From the NCBI RefSeq assembly GCF_016860605.1, contig NZ_BNJR01000021.1, positions 1-64,000 of the forward strand: 64,000 bases of DNA, given 5' to 3'. Within the stretch, counting starts at the first letter, position 1. Every line of letters begins with the position of its first letter. Origin of the DNA: Lentilactobacillus fungorum (lineage in GTDB: Bacteria > Bacillota > Bacilli > Lactobacillales > Lactobacillaceae). The notes beneath the pieces were generated by a model, which was given only the letters and a program-made list of their open reading frames with translations, made no database searches and had not been told where the DNA came from. The position numbers and the translations under genes are program-made. Shown here in pieces: positions 54,209 to 64,000 of this stretch.

Positions 54209-55219
54209 TTACTGCGCTTTGTGGTCATCTAAGGTGCGCCCCATTAAATTGATCAACTCATCGGCAACTTCTTGCCCATTATGAAAAGCACCACGATCTT
54301 TTAATTCCAAAAAGTCAGCAGAAATAACCCGACAGCCCATCGCCCGCAAGCCAGCAAAGTCATGCTTGACCGGCTGCGAAACTTCATTCCATTTTTTATG
54401 ATCAATGTATTCTGCTGGCACTTCTTTACTATTAACCAAAACCGTATTGATAAAGTTCATTCCAAGATGTCGATTCAACACCCGAACGTGATCGGCCTCG
54501 GTGAAGTTCTCTGTTTCCCCTTTTTGGGTCATAATATTGCAAATATAAACAATATCTGCCTTCGTTTTCCGCAGCGCTTCGCCAACGTTTTCGATCATGA
54601 GGTTCGGTAAAATACTGGTGAATAAGCTTCCCGGTCCTAAAACAATTTGGTCAGCTTGCATAATTGCATCGACCACTTGGGCAACGGCTTTTGGCTTATG
54701 AGAATCATCATTGGCTTCTACCCAGACCCGTTTAATTAATTTACCAGCAGCCGTAATCTCTGATTCACCACTTAAATGTGTCCCATCACTAAACTCCGCG
54801 TTTAGTTCTAATGGTTCGTTTGCGGCCGGATAAATATGCCCGTCAACCTGCATAATCTTGCTTAGAATTTGAACTGAGTCAAAAATGCCACCCTTCATTT
54901 CAGACAACGCCGCAATGATTAAATTGCCAAGCGCATGACCAGCAAAAAACTTATCGGTACTATTAAAGCGATACTGAAATAACTCTAGCTCTAATCTTGG
55001 TAAATCAGAGAGGGCAACCATGACGTTTCGAATGTCTCCCGGTGGCACCACATTAATATAATTTCTCAAAATGCCAGAAGACCCACCATCATCAGCGACG
55101 GTCACAATAGCAGTAATATCAACGTGCCGATTTTTGAGGTTTTTAAGAATTACCGGCAGCCCGGTTCCCCCACCGATTACGACAACTCTTGGCTGGTGGC
55201 TATGCAGAGCATCTCTCAT
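54209..55219 (-). CDS. yvcK: YvcK-family gluconeogenesis/UDP-sugar protein
   Basis: 336-aa protein with the nucleotide-binding start [18 protein letters not shown] and [25 protein letters not shown] is conserved. In Bacillus, YvcK is needed on gluconeogenic carbon and binds UDP-sugars. It overlaps rapZ by 4 bp (ATGA). Confidence 0.95.
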   Translation of the reverse strand: MRDALHSHQPRVVVIGGGTGLPVILKNLKNRHVDITAIVTVADDGGSSGILRNYINVVPPGDIRNVMVALSDLPRLELELFQYRFNSTDKFFAGHALGNLIIAALSEMKGGIFDSVQILSKIMQVDGHIYPAANEPLELNAEFSDGTHLSGESEITAAGKLIKRVWVEANDDSHKPKAVAQVVDAIMQADQIVLGPGSLFTSILPNLMIENVGEALRKTKADIVYICNIMTQKGETENFTEADHVRVLNRHLGMNFINTVLVNSKEVPAEYIDHKKWNEVSQPVKHDFAGLRAMGCRVISADFLELKDRGAFHNGQEVADELINLMGRTLDDHKAQ

Positions 55220-56103
55220 TGCGCCCCCTCCTTTGTTTGGTGCCGATCAATATCTCGGTGAGTAATGTTAACTGGATAATCGGCTTTTAGATCATTGCCA
55301 AGGCGTTCGGCAATGGCAACTGAGCGATGCTGCCCACCCGTACAACCAATTGCCACTGTTAAGCTAGCCTTTCCTTCCTTGGCATACGCCGGCAAGGTAA
55401 ACTGCATCATATCGAGTAACTTGGCGTAAAATTCTTGGGCCCCTGAAGAACTCATTACATAGTCTTCAACCGGCTTATCCAAGCCAGTCTTGAACCGCAT
55501 ACTAGCTTGATAATAAGGGTTCGGTAAAAATCGAACGTCCATCACGATATCGGCATCAAGCGGTAAGCCATATTTAAACCCAAAAGACATTACTTCTACA
55601 TGAAAGGTATGGGTTGCATCAATTGCTTCAAAATTATGGAAAACCTCTTCGCGAAGCCGTCGCGGTGACATATTAGTTGTATCAACCACCAGGTCAGCGG
55701 CTTTTTTGACGTTTGCCAGCAATTCGCGCTCTTTTTTGATCCCGTCAATCACTCGACCGTTTCTAGCAAGCGGGTGGGCGCGCCTGGTTTCTTTATATCT
55801 AGAAACCAGTTTGGTATCTGAAGCGTCTAAAAAAATAATATCAACATTATTATCATCATTGCGTTTTAAATCATTGAACATGCCAATAATTTCATCATAA
55901 AAAACCTGAGAACGCAGGTCCATTACCAAGGCAATTTTATTAATGTCTCGTTCCAGCTTAATTAACTCTTTAAATTTAGGAAGCAGCGTCGGCGGCATGT
56001 TATCAACACAAAAATAGCCTAAATCTTCAAAGCTTTGCATTGCGACAGTTTTACCTGCCCCGCTCATCCCCGTGATAATCACGAATTGGTTGTTAACGGC
56101 CAT
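55216..56103 (-). CDS. rapZ: RNase adapter protein RapZ
   Basis: P-loop protein of 295 aa; Walker [11 protein letters not shown] near 11-20, and [16 protein letters not shown] near the C-terminus. In E. coli RapZ governs GlmY/GlmZ sRNA turnover and glmS; in Firmicutes the role is less clear. The open frame continues to 56145, but GAAAGGAAA precedes ATG 56103. First gene of rapZ-yvcK-whiA. Confidence 0.93.
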   Translation of the reverse strand: MAVNNQFVIITGMSGAGKTVAMQSFEDLGYFCVDNMPPTLLPKFKELIKLERDINKIALVMDLRSQVFYDEIIGMFNDLKRNDDNNVDIIFLDASDTKLVSRYKETRRAHPLARNGRVIDGIKKERELLANVKKAADLVVDTTNMSPRRLREEVFHNFEAIDATHTFHVEVMSFGFKYGLPLDADIVMDVRFLPNPYYQASMRFKTGLDKPVEDYVMSSSGAQEFYAKLLDMMQFTLPAYAKEGKASLTVAIGCTGGQHRSVAIAERLGNDLKADYPVNITHRDIDRHQTKEGAQ

Positions 56104-56135
56104 TGTAATTTCCTTTCGTTTAACAAACTCATTAG

Positions 56136-56164
56136 AGTATAACATACCGGGCGTATCATTTTAA
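56136..56164 (-). promoter_or_regulatory. rapZ operon promoter (weak)
   Basis: TTAAAA (56164-56159), 17 bp, TATACT (56141-56136) on the minus strand. Confidence 0.5.
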
Positions 56165-56228
56165 GCGAAGACCCATATTGTTAACAAAACTAAAACAGAT
56201 TTGAAAAACAGTTCGGTCCCAGTATTAA

Positions 56229-56272
56229 CAAAAAAGGCTAACTATTCCAACAACAGAAATAATTAGCCTTTG
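56229..56272 (-). terminator. uvrA terminator
   Basis: Minus strand AGGCTAATTATTTC, 7-nt loop, GGAATAGTTAGCCT, then TTTTTT. Confidence 0.85.
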
Positions 56273-56414
56273 CATTAATATTGATAAGGATCGGTCCCAT
56301 TTTTCGAACACACTAAGTGAGGTCGCCCTTGCAATTCTTGAACAGCGATTGTTAACAAGCTAAGTTACATTTACAAATCCAAACTAACGATCAACCTCAG
56401 CTACTAGCGGTTAA

Positions 56415-59297
56415 TTACTGATTGACGACTGACTGTTGCGCCTTTGCCACCGCTTCTTTGGTAAGCTTCGTATCCCGGGCTAAAACCGGTTTTAGATATT
56501 GACCCGTATAGCTTTCTTTAACTTGGGCAACTTCTTCTGGCGTTCCAGTCGTCACAACTTGGCCGCCGCCATCGCCACCTTCTGGGCCAAGGTCAATCAG
56601 ATAATCGGCACTCTTTACCACGTCCAAATTATGTTCAATAATTAAAACCGTATTCCCCTGATCAACTAGTTTTTGCAGGACACCTAATAGTTTACGGATG
56701 TCTTCTGAGTGCAAACCAGTGGTTGGTTCATCGAGGATATAAAAGTTGCGGCCATTAGCCTTCTTATGCAGTTCTGAGGCCAACTTCATCCGCTGGGCTT
56801 CCCCACCAGACAATGTCGTTGCCGACTGGCCGAGTGACACGTAACCCAGGCCAACGTCTTTAATTGTCTGCAATTTTCGACTGATTTTTGGAATTGCACT
56901 AAAGAAATCAACCGCCTCGTCAACCGTCATATCCAGCACGTCAGCAATATTTTTACCCTTATATTCCACTTCCAAAGTCTCCGCGTTATACCGCTTGCCA
57001 TGACAAACTTCACATGGCACATAAACGTCTGGTAAAAAGTTCATTTCAATCTTTAAAATACCATCACCATGGCAAGTTTCACAACGGCCGCCCTTTACAT
57101 TAAAACTAAAGCGGCCTTTCTTAAATCCCCGCAATTTGGCATCATTAGTATTGGCAAATAAGCCACGGATATCGTCGAAGACACCGGTATAAGTCGCTGG
57201 ATTACTCCGCGGCGTTCGGCCAATTGGCGTTTGGTCAATATCAACAATCTTTTCGATATTTTTATAACCGGAAATTGCTTTGTACTGACCAGGCTTTTGC
57301 GAGTTGTGGTTCAATTTTTGCGCCAAAGCCCGCTTTAAAATATCGTTTACTAATGTTGATTTACCAGAGCCAGAGACGCCGGTCACAACAATAAATTTAC
57401 CCAATGGAAAATCAACGGTTATGTTTTTCAAGTTGTTCTCGCTGGCCCCAGTGATGCGGACCTTTTTACCGGTTCCCTGACGACGTTTAAGCGGCACTGG
57501 GATAAATCGCTTACCGGCTAAATACTGACCCGTAATCGACTTCGGCGCGGCTTCAATATCTTTAGGTGTACCAGTTGCCATGACATGACCCCCATCGCGA
57601 CCGGCACCAGGGCCAATATCGACAATATAGTCGGCCGCCCGCATCGTGTCTTCATCATGTTCCACGACGACCAAGGTATTGCCAAGATCACGCATCTTTT
57701 TAAGTGATGCGATCAGGCGGTCATTATCGCGTTGGTGCAGTCCAATGGAAGGTTCGTCAAGGATATATAAAACGCCGGTTAAATTAGACCCAATTTGAGT
57801 TGCAAGTCGGATTCGTTGTGCCTCGCCACCAGAGAGCGTTCTAGCAGATCGAGATAACGTTAGGTAATCTAAGCCAACGTTTCTTAAGAACGTTAGCCGA
57901 TCCCTGATTTCCTTGATAATCGGTTTGGCAATCATTGTGTCTTGAGGACCGAATGATAAGTTACTAAAGAAAGCCAATTCAGCAGATACGTCAAGTGATG
58001 AAACTTCAGCGATATCTCGATTGCCCACCTTTACGGCTAATGCCTTTCGATTAAGGCGAGCGCCGTGACATGTCTGACAAGTTAGTTCAGTCATGTATTG
58101 ACTTAAATTATTCCGGGTAAAGTCACTACTTGTATTGTGATAACGGCGATCAACGTTGTTAATAACCCCTTCAAATGGCCCATCAACGTCCCGAATGCCG
58201 CCAAAGTCACTTTGCAGGACAAAATGAAAAGTTTTAGTTGGCGAGCCATATAAAACAAAGGTCTGATCTTTTTTGGACAGTTTCTTAAAGGGTGTATCCA
58301 TATCGATTCCCTGAGCCTTGCAAGCTTGGGCAAGCATGTTAGGATACCATTTGGACCCAGCCGGATTCCAGGGAGCCAGCGCCCCTTCGTTTAAGGTTTT
58401 GTCTTTATCAGGCACCACGAGATCCGGATCAACTTCAAGCTTCATACCGAGACCATCACAATCCGGGCAAGCCCCAATGGGTGAGTTAAATGAAAACAGA
58501 CGGGGTTCAAGTTCGCCCACTGTGAAGCCACAAACTGGACATGCATAGTGTTCTGAGAACAACAGTGGATCACGTTGACCCATAAAATCAGCAACTGCAT
58601 AGCCACCACTCAAACGCAAGGCCGCTTCAAGTGAATCGGAAAGGCGGTTATTAATGCCATCCTTAACGATAATCCGATCAACGATAATGTTGATATCGTG
58701 AGATTTATTCTTTTCAAGCTCTGGCACGTCATCAATATCGTAAGTGTCACCATCAACTTGAACCCTCACAAATCCTTCTCGCTTAATCTTGGCAAAAATC
58801 TTTTTGTGCTGCCCCTTTTTTCCCCGGACAATCGGGGAAAAGATTTGCAGTTTGGTTCGCTCAGGTAACTTCATAATCTGGGCAATCATTTGATCAACTG
58901 ATTGGCTTGAAATGACAGTCCCATCGTTTGGACAAATTGGGACACCAACTCGCGCCCATAAAAGCCGAAAATAATCATTGATTTCGGTAACCGTCCCAAC
59001 CGTTGAGCGGGGATTCTTCGAAGTCGTTTTTTGATCAATTGAAATTGCCGGGCTTAACCCTTCAATTGAGTCAACATCTGGCTTGTCCATCTGCCCCAGA
59101 AATTGGCGGGCATATGATGACAAGCTTTCAACATAGCGACGCTGGCCTTCGGCGTAAAGGGTGTCAAACGCTAGTGAACTCTTGCCAGAACCAGAAAGGC
59201 CGGTCATGACAACTAGCTTATTTTTGGGAATGGTTACATTCACATCTTTTAAGTTATGGGCGCGAGCACCTCGAATTACAATCTTATCCATTACCAA
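56415..59297 (-). CDS. uvrA: Excinuclease ABC subunit A
   Basis: Damage-recognition ATPase of nucleotide excision repair. 960 aa; two ABC modules (GLSGSGKSSLAFDTLYAEGQ near 30-50, and GVSGSGKSTLVND near 640), two zinc modules of CxxC type (CPVCGFTV, CETCHGDG), and the signature LSGGEAQR twice. TTG 59297 is favoured by AAAGGAG ten nt upstream; ATG 59291 is six nt in. It follows uvrB by 15 bp. Confidence 0.98.
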   Translation of the reverse strand: MVMDKIVIRGARAHNLKDVNVTIPKNKLVVMTGLSGSGKSSLAFDTLYAEGQRRYVESLSSYARQFLGQMDKPDVDSIEGLSPAISIDQKTTSKNPRSTVGTVTEINDYFRLLWARVGVPICPNDGTVISSQSVDQMIAQIMKLPERTKLQIFSPIVRGKKGQHKKIFAKIKREGFVRVQVDGDTYDIDDVPELEKNKSHDINIIVDRIIVKDGINNRLSDSLEAALRLSGGYAVADFMGQRDPLLFSEHYACPVCGFTVGELEPRLFSFNSPIGACPDCDGLGMKLEVDPDLVVPDKDKTLNEGALAPWNPAGSKWYPNMLAQACKAQGIDMDTPFKKLSKKDQTFVLYGSPTKTFHFVLQSDFGGIRDVDGPFEGVINNVDRRYHNTSSDFTRNNLSQYMTELTCQTCHGARLNRKALAVKVGNRDIAEVSSLDVSAELAFFSNLSFGPQDTMIAKPIIKEIRDRLTFLRNVGLDYLTLSRSARTLSGGEAQRIRLATQIGSNLTGVLYILDEPSIGLHQRDNDRLIASLKKMRDLGNTLVVVEHDEDTMRAADYIVDIGPGAGRDGGHVMATGTPKDIEAAPKSITGQYLAGKRFIPVPLKRRQGTGKKVRITGASENNLKNITVDFPLGKFIVVTGVSGSGKSTLVNDILKRALAQKLNHNSQKPGQYKAISGYKNIEKIVDIDQTPIGRTPRSNPATYTGVFDDIRGLFANTNDAKLRGFKKGRFSFNVKGGRCETCHGDGILKIEMNFLPDVYVPCEVCHGKRYNAETLEVEYKGKNIADVLDMTVDEAVDFFSAIPKISRKLQTIKDVGLGYVSLGQSATTLSGGEAQRMKLASELHKKANGRNFYILDEPTTGLHSEDIRKLLGVLQKLVDQGNTVLIIEHNLDVVKSADYLIDLGPEGGDGGGQVVTTGTPEEVAQVKESYTGQYLKPVLARDTKLTKEAVAKAQQSVVNQ

Positions 59298-59312
59298 TAC
59301 GCATTTACTCCT

Positions 59313-61316
59313 TTAACTCATTTCACCTTTTAGCTCAATAATTGTATCACGCAAGGTTGCTGCCTGTTCAAAATCCAGCTTCTTGGCGGCGTCTCGCATC
59401 TCTTCCGTTAATCTGGCCAGCATATTCTTCTGGTCTTTTTTGGCCATTTGTTCGAAATCACTTTCAACAAAGTCATCCTTTTCACCGGTATCATCACTAT
59501 CTTTAGTAACTGAAATCAGGTTACGAATTGGCTTCTTGATTGTTTTAGGCGTGATCCCGTGTTCTTGATTATATTTAATTTGAATTGCTCGCCGTTTGGC
59601 CGTTTCGTCAATGGCTGCTTGCATCGAATCGGTTACCTCATCGGCGTACATAATAACGGCGCCGTGCTCATTTCGCGAAGCGCGGCCAATCGTTTGGATT
59701 AATGACCGTTCATTACGCAGGAAACCTTCCTTATCAGCATCCAGAATTGCAACCAATGAAACTTCTGGGACATCAATTCCCTCCCGTAGCAGGTTAATGC
59801 CAACCAAAACATCAAATTTTCCAAGCCGCAGATCACGAATAATCTGTGTTCGTTCAAGCGTTTTAATATCAGAATGCAGGTATTTAACTTTAATTCCCAA
59901 ATCTTTTAGGTAATCCGTTAAATCTTCAGCCATCTTTTTTGTCAAAGTCGTCACAAAAACCCGTTCGTGCTTATCGACCCGCTTGTTGATCTCGCCAACT
60001 AAATCATCCATTTGACCCATAATTGGCCGAACATCAATCGTTGGATCCAACAAGCCAGTCGGCCGAATAACTTGAGTCACAACATGAGATGTCTGATCCA
60101 ATTCATAAGGCCCGGGAGTCGCCGACATATAGATAATTTGATGAACATGTTTTTCAAATTCTTCAAGGGTCAGCGGGCGGTTATCCAACGCACTTGGCAA
60201 TCGAAATCCGTAATCAATCAACTGTTTCTTTCGCGCCTGATCTCCATGATACATGCCGCGGATCTGCGGCATCGTTTGATGAGATTCGTCAACTACCAGC
60301 AAGAAATCACTGGGAAAGAAATCGAGCAAGGTAAACGGTGGTTGACCGGGTTTTCGCCGATCCATAAAACGAGAATAGTTTTCAATGCCACTGGTATAGC
60401 CCATTTCTCTCATCATTTCAATATCATACGTTGTTCGCTGTTTGAGTCGTTGGGCTTCTAGTAACTTACCTGCCTTTTCAAACTTGGCAACTTGATGATC
60501 CATTTCATCCTTAATTTCTGGGAGCGCTAATTTCATGACATCATCGCTGGTTAGAAAGTGTGTCGCTGGAAAGATTGCGATATGTTCTCGATCGCCAATC
60601 ACTTCGCCGGTTAATGTATCAACTTCACGAATGCGATCAATTTCATCACCAAAGAATTCAATTCGAAACGCGTGCTCATCCCAAGAGGCTGGAAAAACTT
60701 CGACGACGTCACCATGAACGCGAAACCGCCCGCGCTGAAAATCAATATCATTTCGGTCATACTGGATATCAACCAGTTGTCGCAAAAAATGATCCCGTTC
60801 AATCGTTTGACCAACCCGCAAGGAAACAACGTGATTCCGATACTCGCTTGGATCACCTAACCCAAAAATTGACGATACTGATGCCACCACAATGACATCG
60901 TTTCGCTCCAGTAATGAACTCGTCGCAGAATGACGCAACTGGTCAATTTCATCATTAATGGCCGAATCCTTTTCAATGTAAGTATCACTAGACGGCACGT
61001 AAGCTTCTGGCTGATAATAATCGTAATAACTCACAAAGTATTCAACTGCATTATTGGGAAAGAATTCCTTAAATTCACTATATAATTGACCCGCCAAGGT
61101 CTTGTTATGTGAAAGAACAAGCGTCGGTTTATTCACTTGGGCAATCACGTTTGAGATCGTAAATGTTTTTCCAGTACCGGTTGCACCCTTCAAAATCTGC
61201 GCTTTTTCGCCTTCGTTAACACCAGCAACCAATTTCTGAATAGCCTGTGGCTGGTCGCCAGTCGGCTTATACTTAGACACTAAATCAAATTGCCGATCAT
61301 TTTCTCTTTCGATCAA
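59313..61316 (-). CDS. uvrB: Excinuclease ABC subunit B
   Basis: Damage-verification helicase of excision repair. 667 aa; [11 protein letters not shown] (Walker A), [32 protein letters not shown] and [10 protein letters not shown]; the C-terminal UVR motif is around 630-665 ([18 protein letters not shown]). AGGAGG in the plus-complement serves TTG 61316; the frame is open from 61343. First gene of uvrB-uvrA. Confidence 0.98.
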   Translation of the reverse strand: MIERENDRQFDLVSKYKPTGDQPQAIQKLVAGVNEGEKAQILKGATGTGKTFTISNVIAQVNKPTLVLSHNKTLAGQLYSEFKEFFPNNAVEYFVSYYDYYQPEAYVPSSDTYIEKDSAINDEIDQLRHSATSSLLERNDVIVVASVSSIFGLGDPSEYRNHVVSLRVGQTIERDHFLRQLVDIQYDRNDIDFQRGRFRVHGDVVEVFPASWDEHAFRIEFFGDEIDRIREVDTLTGEVIGDREHIAIFPATHFLTSDDVMKLALPEIKDEMDHQVAKFEKAGKLLEAQRLKQRTTYDIEMMREMGYTSGIENYSRFMDRRKPGQPPFTLLDFFPSDFLLVVDESHQTMPQIRGMYHGDQARKKQLIDYGFRLPSALDNRPLTLEEFEKHVHQIIYMSATPGPYELDQTSHVVTQVIRPTGLLDPTIDVRPIMGQMDDLVGEINKRVDKHERVFVTTLTKKMAEDLTDYLKDLGIKVKYLHSDIKTLERTQIIRDLRLGKFDVLVGINLLREGIDVPEVSLVAILDADKEGFLRNERSLIQTIGRASRNEHGAVIMYADEVTDSMQAAIDETAKRRAIQIKYNQEHGITPKTIKKPIRNLISVTKDSDDTGEKDDFVESDFEQMAKKDQKNMLARLTEEMRDAAKKLDFEQAATLRDTIIELKGEMS

Positions 61317-61358
61317 TCTTAAACTCCTCCTGACGTCCAACATTAACGGTACAAAACT

Positions 61359-61396
61359 AAAGGGGCTACAAGCAAAACCTGCTTTATTAGCCCCAC
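61359..61396 (-). terminator. Terminator of the HD-domain gene
   Basis: GGGGCTA, AATAAAGCAGGTTTTGCTTG, TAGCCCC, then a weak T run on the minus strand. Confidence 0.7.
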
Positions 61397-61438
61397 TATC
61401 AACGCTATTCTACCATACGAACATACTTTCGCCAACGA

Positions 61439-62089
61439 TTAATTACTAGAAACGTGTTCCTTTTTTAAAACTTTTCGTGTTAAATTCCGTAGCTTCTCCT
61501 GCGTCGTGAAGTTTTCTGCCAACATTTCTGGGATAACCTTAGTAATGACATATCGCACACAAGCCATGTCGCGATATTTCAGCATGGTTGATAAACTTTC
61601 TTTATACATTTCTGGATAAACAGCTTCTGGGTTGCCTTTTTGGATTTCGCCAAATGATTCATATAGCAAATCAACTTTATCCGCAACCGCCAGGATTTTT
61701 CCCTCTAGTGACGAATCCTTGCCTTCTGATAATCGTCTTCGATAAACCGCTTGAAATTCTGTTGGAATTTCATTTTCAACAAAATTTTCTGTTAATTTAT
61801 CGTCAACGTCAGCAAGCATACTTCTTAGCACTGGTGTCGCATACTTGACTGGCGTTTTAATATCCCCAATAAACCGTTCAGTGTAGTCATGGTTAAGTGC
61901 TTTTTCATACAACAGCCGCCAATTAATTTCTTGGCCGGCATTTTCTTCAACATCACCTAAAAATTGGGCAATTTCAGTTACTTTAAATGAGTGGGCAGCA
62001 ACCGAGTGCTGTTCAAATTTAAAATATCCCGGGGCCCGGTTAATTAATTCTAATTCGGCCAAACTTTCCAAGTATTGATGCATCCCCAT
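61439..62089 (-). CDS. HD-domain hydrolase, YfbR-like
   Basis: 216-aa phosphohydrolase of the HD superfamily. The metal motif is split as HSVAAHSF (His around 28-33), ALNHDYTE (HD, around 65-72), and a later Asp in LAVADKVDLLYES. The layout resembles YfbR-type 5'-deoxynucleotidases, so nucleotide monophosphate hydrolysis is possible. ATG 62089 is nine nt from GGGAG. It lies between trxB and uvrB on the same strand but with a terminator on each side. Confidence 0.86.
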   Translation of the reverse strand: MGMHQYLESLAELELINRAPGYFKFEQHSVAAHSFKVTEIAQFLGDVEENAGQEINWRLLYEKALNHDYTERFIGDIKTPVKYATPVLRSMLADVDDKLTENFVENEIPTEFQAVYRRRLSEGKDSSLEGKILAVADKVDLLYESFGEIQKGNPEAVYPEMYKESLSTMLKYRDMACVRYVITKVIPEMLAENFTTQEKLRNLTRKVLKKEHVSSN

Positions 62090-62133
62090 GATTCGCAGCT
62101 CCCTTTCAAGTCAATGAAATTATTTTCATACAC

Positions 62134-62164
62134 TAAAGAGGCTGGAAAATCTCCAACCTCTTTA
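62134..62164. terminator. trxB terminator
   Basis: TAAAGAGGCTGGA and TCCAACCTCTTTA form a compact stem. Confidence 0.7.
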
Positions 62165-62217
62165 TCATTTACTATCATATTAACGCATTCAACTCAAAAT
62201 GCGAATCATTTATCTAA

Positions 62218-63168
62218 TTATTGAGTCACTTCTGACTTGTCGCTAGAACGATGGGATTCAATATACTCAAAAGCCTGTTGACCAGCAATGCCGCCTTCAC
62301 CAACGGCAGTTGTAATTTGACGAAGCTTCTTTTCTCGAACGTCACCAATTGCGTAAATACCTGGAACGGCCGTGGCCATTTGATCATCAGTTTTGATCCA
62401 ACCATCAGCATTCGTTATCTTAAGATCAGCAAACGGTTCCGTCATTGGCAATAAACCAACGTAAATGAAGACACCAGCCGTTTCAATCGTTGATTCTTCA
62501 TTCGTTTGGTTATTACGCACCTTAACACCTGAAACTTTAGTGCCATCACCAACTACTTCGGTAACGTTGGTGTTCCAAACGAAGTCAATCTTATCATTCG
62601 CAAATGCGCGGTCCTGAATCACTTGTTGGGCACGCAATTGATCACGCCGATGAATGACCGTTACATGATCAACGATCCCAGCTAAATAGGTGGCCTCTTC
62701 GATTGCTGAATCACCACCGCCGACAACGACGACGTGCTTATTCTTGAAGAAAGCCCCATCACATACCGCGCAGTAGGAGACACCCTTGCCACCATAGTCT
62801 TTTTCGCCAGGAACCCCGAGCTTTTTATACTCAGATCCCGTTGCGATAATTACAACTTTGGCTTCTAGCTCATCACTATCAGTCTTAACTAATTTGGTGT
62901 CGCCATGATCCTCGATGGATTGGACAGCACCATAAACATATTCGGCACCAAAATTAATCGAACTGTCGTACATATCCTGAGCCAAGTCCGGTCCCATAAT
63001 GGACTTAAAACCCGGATAATTCTCAATAGCAGCCGTATTGTTCATTTGGCCACCATAGATCCCACGGTCAATCATTGCAACTGATAAATTAGCTCGTGAT
63101 GCATAAAGCGCAGCGGTCATTCCGCCGGGGCCGGCACCAATAATCACAACATCATATTTTTTTGCCAT
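62218..63168 (-). CDS. trxB: Thioredoxin reductase
   Basis: FAD/NADPH flavoenzyme that reduces thioredoxin. 316 aa; GAGPGGMTAALYASR (FAD dinucleotide fold) near 11-25, redox-active CAVC in YCAVCDGAFF near 133-142, GGGDSAIEEATYL (NADPH) near 150-163, and TAVGEGGIAGQQAFEYI at the C-terminus. AGGAGG precedes ATG 63168. It lies upstream of the HD-domain gene. Confidence 0.97.
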   Translation of the reverse strand: MAKKYDVVIIGAGPGGMTAALYASRANLSVAMIDRGIYGGQMNNTAAIENYPGFKSIMGPDLAQDMYDSSINFGAEYVYGAVQSIEDHGDTKLVKTDSDELEAKVVIIATGSEYKKLGVPGEKDYGGKGVSYCAVCDGAFFKNKHVVVVGGGDSAIEEATYLAGIVDHVTVIHRRDQLRAQQVIQDRAFANDKIDFVWNTNVTEVVGDGTKVSGVKVRNNQTNEESTIETAGVFIYVGLLPMTEPFADLKITNADGWIKTDDQMATAVPGIYAIGDVREKKLRQITTAVGEGGIAGQQAFEYIESHRSSDKSEVTQ

Positions 63169-63182
63169 TTAAATCCTCCTCG

Positions 63183-63235
63183 TAAGTGCGTGAAGCAAAG
63201 CATAGGTACAAGCTTTGCTCTGGGCAGGTTTTTGC
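63183..63235 (-). repeat. Leader palindrome repeat, copy J (remnant)
   Basis: Plus-strand GTGCGTGAAGCAAAGCATAGG and later AGCTTTGCTCTGGGCAGG resemble the two outer ends of the repeat with the middle deleted. It lies directly before the trxB Shine-Dalgarno, in the usual orientation. Confidence 0.4.
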
Positions 63236-63317
63236 TTAATACAGTTGGCTGGCTAAATAAAACAGCTTCTTATTCACAAATCTAAATGTACTATTAATAA
63301 GTAAGTCTGTCTAGTAA

Positions 63318-64000
63318 TTAGCTCTTGCTTGGTTTATCCTCATCGGCCAACTGTTTTCCTAAGTCCTTTAAATAAGCTCTTAAGCCAGTCGCAATTTCTG
63401 GGTGCCGCAAGCCAAAGATAATATTGGTTTTAAGCCAACTCAGTTTGTTACCCGTATCAAACCGACTGCCTTTAAACTCATGCGCAAATACCCGTTGAGT
63501 TTGATTCAGCTCATCGATGGCCGAGGTCAATTGAATTTCACCAGAAGCATCCGGTTTAGCATGTTCTAGAATCCCGAAAATTTCTGGGGTTAACAAGTAG
63601 CGGCCAATGATTGCCAAATCGCTAGGTGCTTTTTCTGGGGATGGCTTTTCCACAAACTTTTTAACGTTAAATAACCCCGGACGAACTTCTTCAGAAGGAT
63701 CAATGACACCATATTTGGAAATATCTTTATGGGCAACGCGCTTAACAGCCAACGTCGATGCCCCAGTTTCTTGAAAGCTATTCATCAATTGCTTGGTCAG
63801 TGGTACCTTATCTTCCATGACGTCATCGCCCAGCATCACAACAAACGGTTCATTACTAATAAAACTGCGGGCTGTATAAATGGCATCACCTAATCCTCGC
63901 GGGTGTGATTGGCGAATGAAATAAATATTCATATCGTTAGTTTTACGAATCGTCTCTAAAATATCATTCTTATGGCGATCTTCCAAATTCATTTCCAACT
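63318..64000 (-). CDS. galU: UTP-glucose-1-phosphate uridylyltransferase, partial
   Basis: C-terminal portion of GalU (UDP-glucose synthesis), running off the window at 64000, so the start is not seen. About 227 codons are present. Conserved parts are FVVMLGDDVMEDK, KFVEKPSPEKAPSDLAIIGRYLLTPEIF and GSRFDTGNKLSWLKTNI. The 3' end is at 63318. UDP-glucose would feed wall polysaccharide synthesis. Confidence 0.95.
   Translation of the reverse strand, partial: LEMNLEDRHKNDILETIRKTNDMNIYFIRQSHPRGLGDAIYTARSFISNEPFVVMLGDDVMEDKVPLTKQLMNSFQETGASTLAVKRVAHKDISKYGVIDPSEEVRPGLFNVKKFVEKPSPEKAPSDLAIIGRYLLTPEIFGILEHAKPDASGEIQLTSAIDELNQTQRVFAHEFKGSRFDTGNKLSWLKTNIIFGLRHPEIATGLRAYLKDLGKQLADEDKPSKS

Larger units (their letters stand above)
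56104..56414. other. Intergenic region between uvrA and rapZ
   Basis: About 310 bp without a gene. It holds the rapZ promoter and the uvrA terminator, leaving about 145 bp of untranslated sequence after the uvrA stop. Confidence 0.6.

Overview
The window is a chromosomal segment of a low-GC Gram-positive of the Lactobacillaceae, most likely a heterofermentative species. Supporting this are a full-length xylulose-5-P/fructose-6-P phosphoketolase, an SMK-box (SAM-III) leader before metK, a T-box leader, a CtsR operator before clpP, an LPXTG wall protein and the familiar lactobacillar orders secG-est-rnr-smpB, whiA-yvcK-rapZ, cdaA-cdaR-glmM-glmS and ung-pta-tsaE. The genus is an inference. I see no prophage, plasmid, IS element or CRISPR array.

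Layout. 1-8.6 kb: PAP2 phosphatase, tRNA methyltransferase MnmM, a DHA2-type MFS exporter, metK, two unknown proteins, CorA, and a CycA-like permease behind a T-box. 8.6-14.2 kb: small enzymes and hypotheticals, the five-gene Asp23/AmaP envelope-stress operon, a MarR regulator, LicD and a DUF960-like protein. 14.2-22.6 kb: a wall-binding protein, phosphoketolase, two tRNA-Asn genes, TagH and two GH73 glucosaminidases. 22.9-28.1 kb: GlcN-6-P to GlcN-1-P synthesis (glmS, glmM) with the c-di-AMP cyclase cdaA and its regulator cdaR. 28.3-42.8 kb: DUF1361 protein, Na+/H+ antiporter, murB, an exonuclease, pta-tsaE-GNAT, ung, an unknown protein, smpB-rnr-est-secG and a ClC channel. 42.8-49.5 kb: LPXTG protein, then eno, tpiA, pgk and gap, and tRNA-Arg. 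49.6-64 kb: a VOC dioxygenase, clpP, an alcohol dehydrogenase, whiA-yvcK-rapZ, uvrA-uvrB, an HD hydrolase, trxB and a partial galU.

The most striking signal is a family of about 118-bp imperfect palindromes (8 good copies, 1 diverged, 2 decayed). Every clear copy lies 1-13 bp upstream of the Shine-Dalgarno of a gene (or is the second of a tandem pair there), always in the same orientation relative to that gene. They precede PAP2, the permease (x2), the second asp23, murB, pta (x2), the VOC dioxygenase (x2 plus a decayed third) and, as a remnant, trxB. Stem positions differ between copies by compensating changes (CAAAGC/GCTTTG versus CCAGGC/GCCTGG), tandem pairs have a constant 7-bp gap, and the apical loop is invariant. 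This looks like an undescribed or at least unusual 5'-leader RNA hairpin or mobile leader cassette. Secondary signals are a CcpA-type site over a promoter for an ~80-nt terminated RNA, a palindromic terminator that gives two convergent proteins the same C-terminus, and a 22-bp inverted repeat at the Asp23 operon promoter next to marR.

All statements come from reading the sequence by eye; no database search or folding program was run. Many starts were moved from the longest open frame to the codon served by a Shine-Dalgarno sequence.
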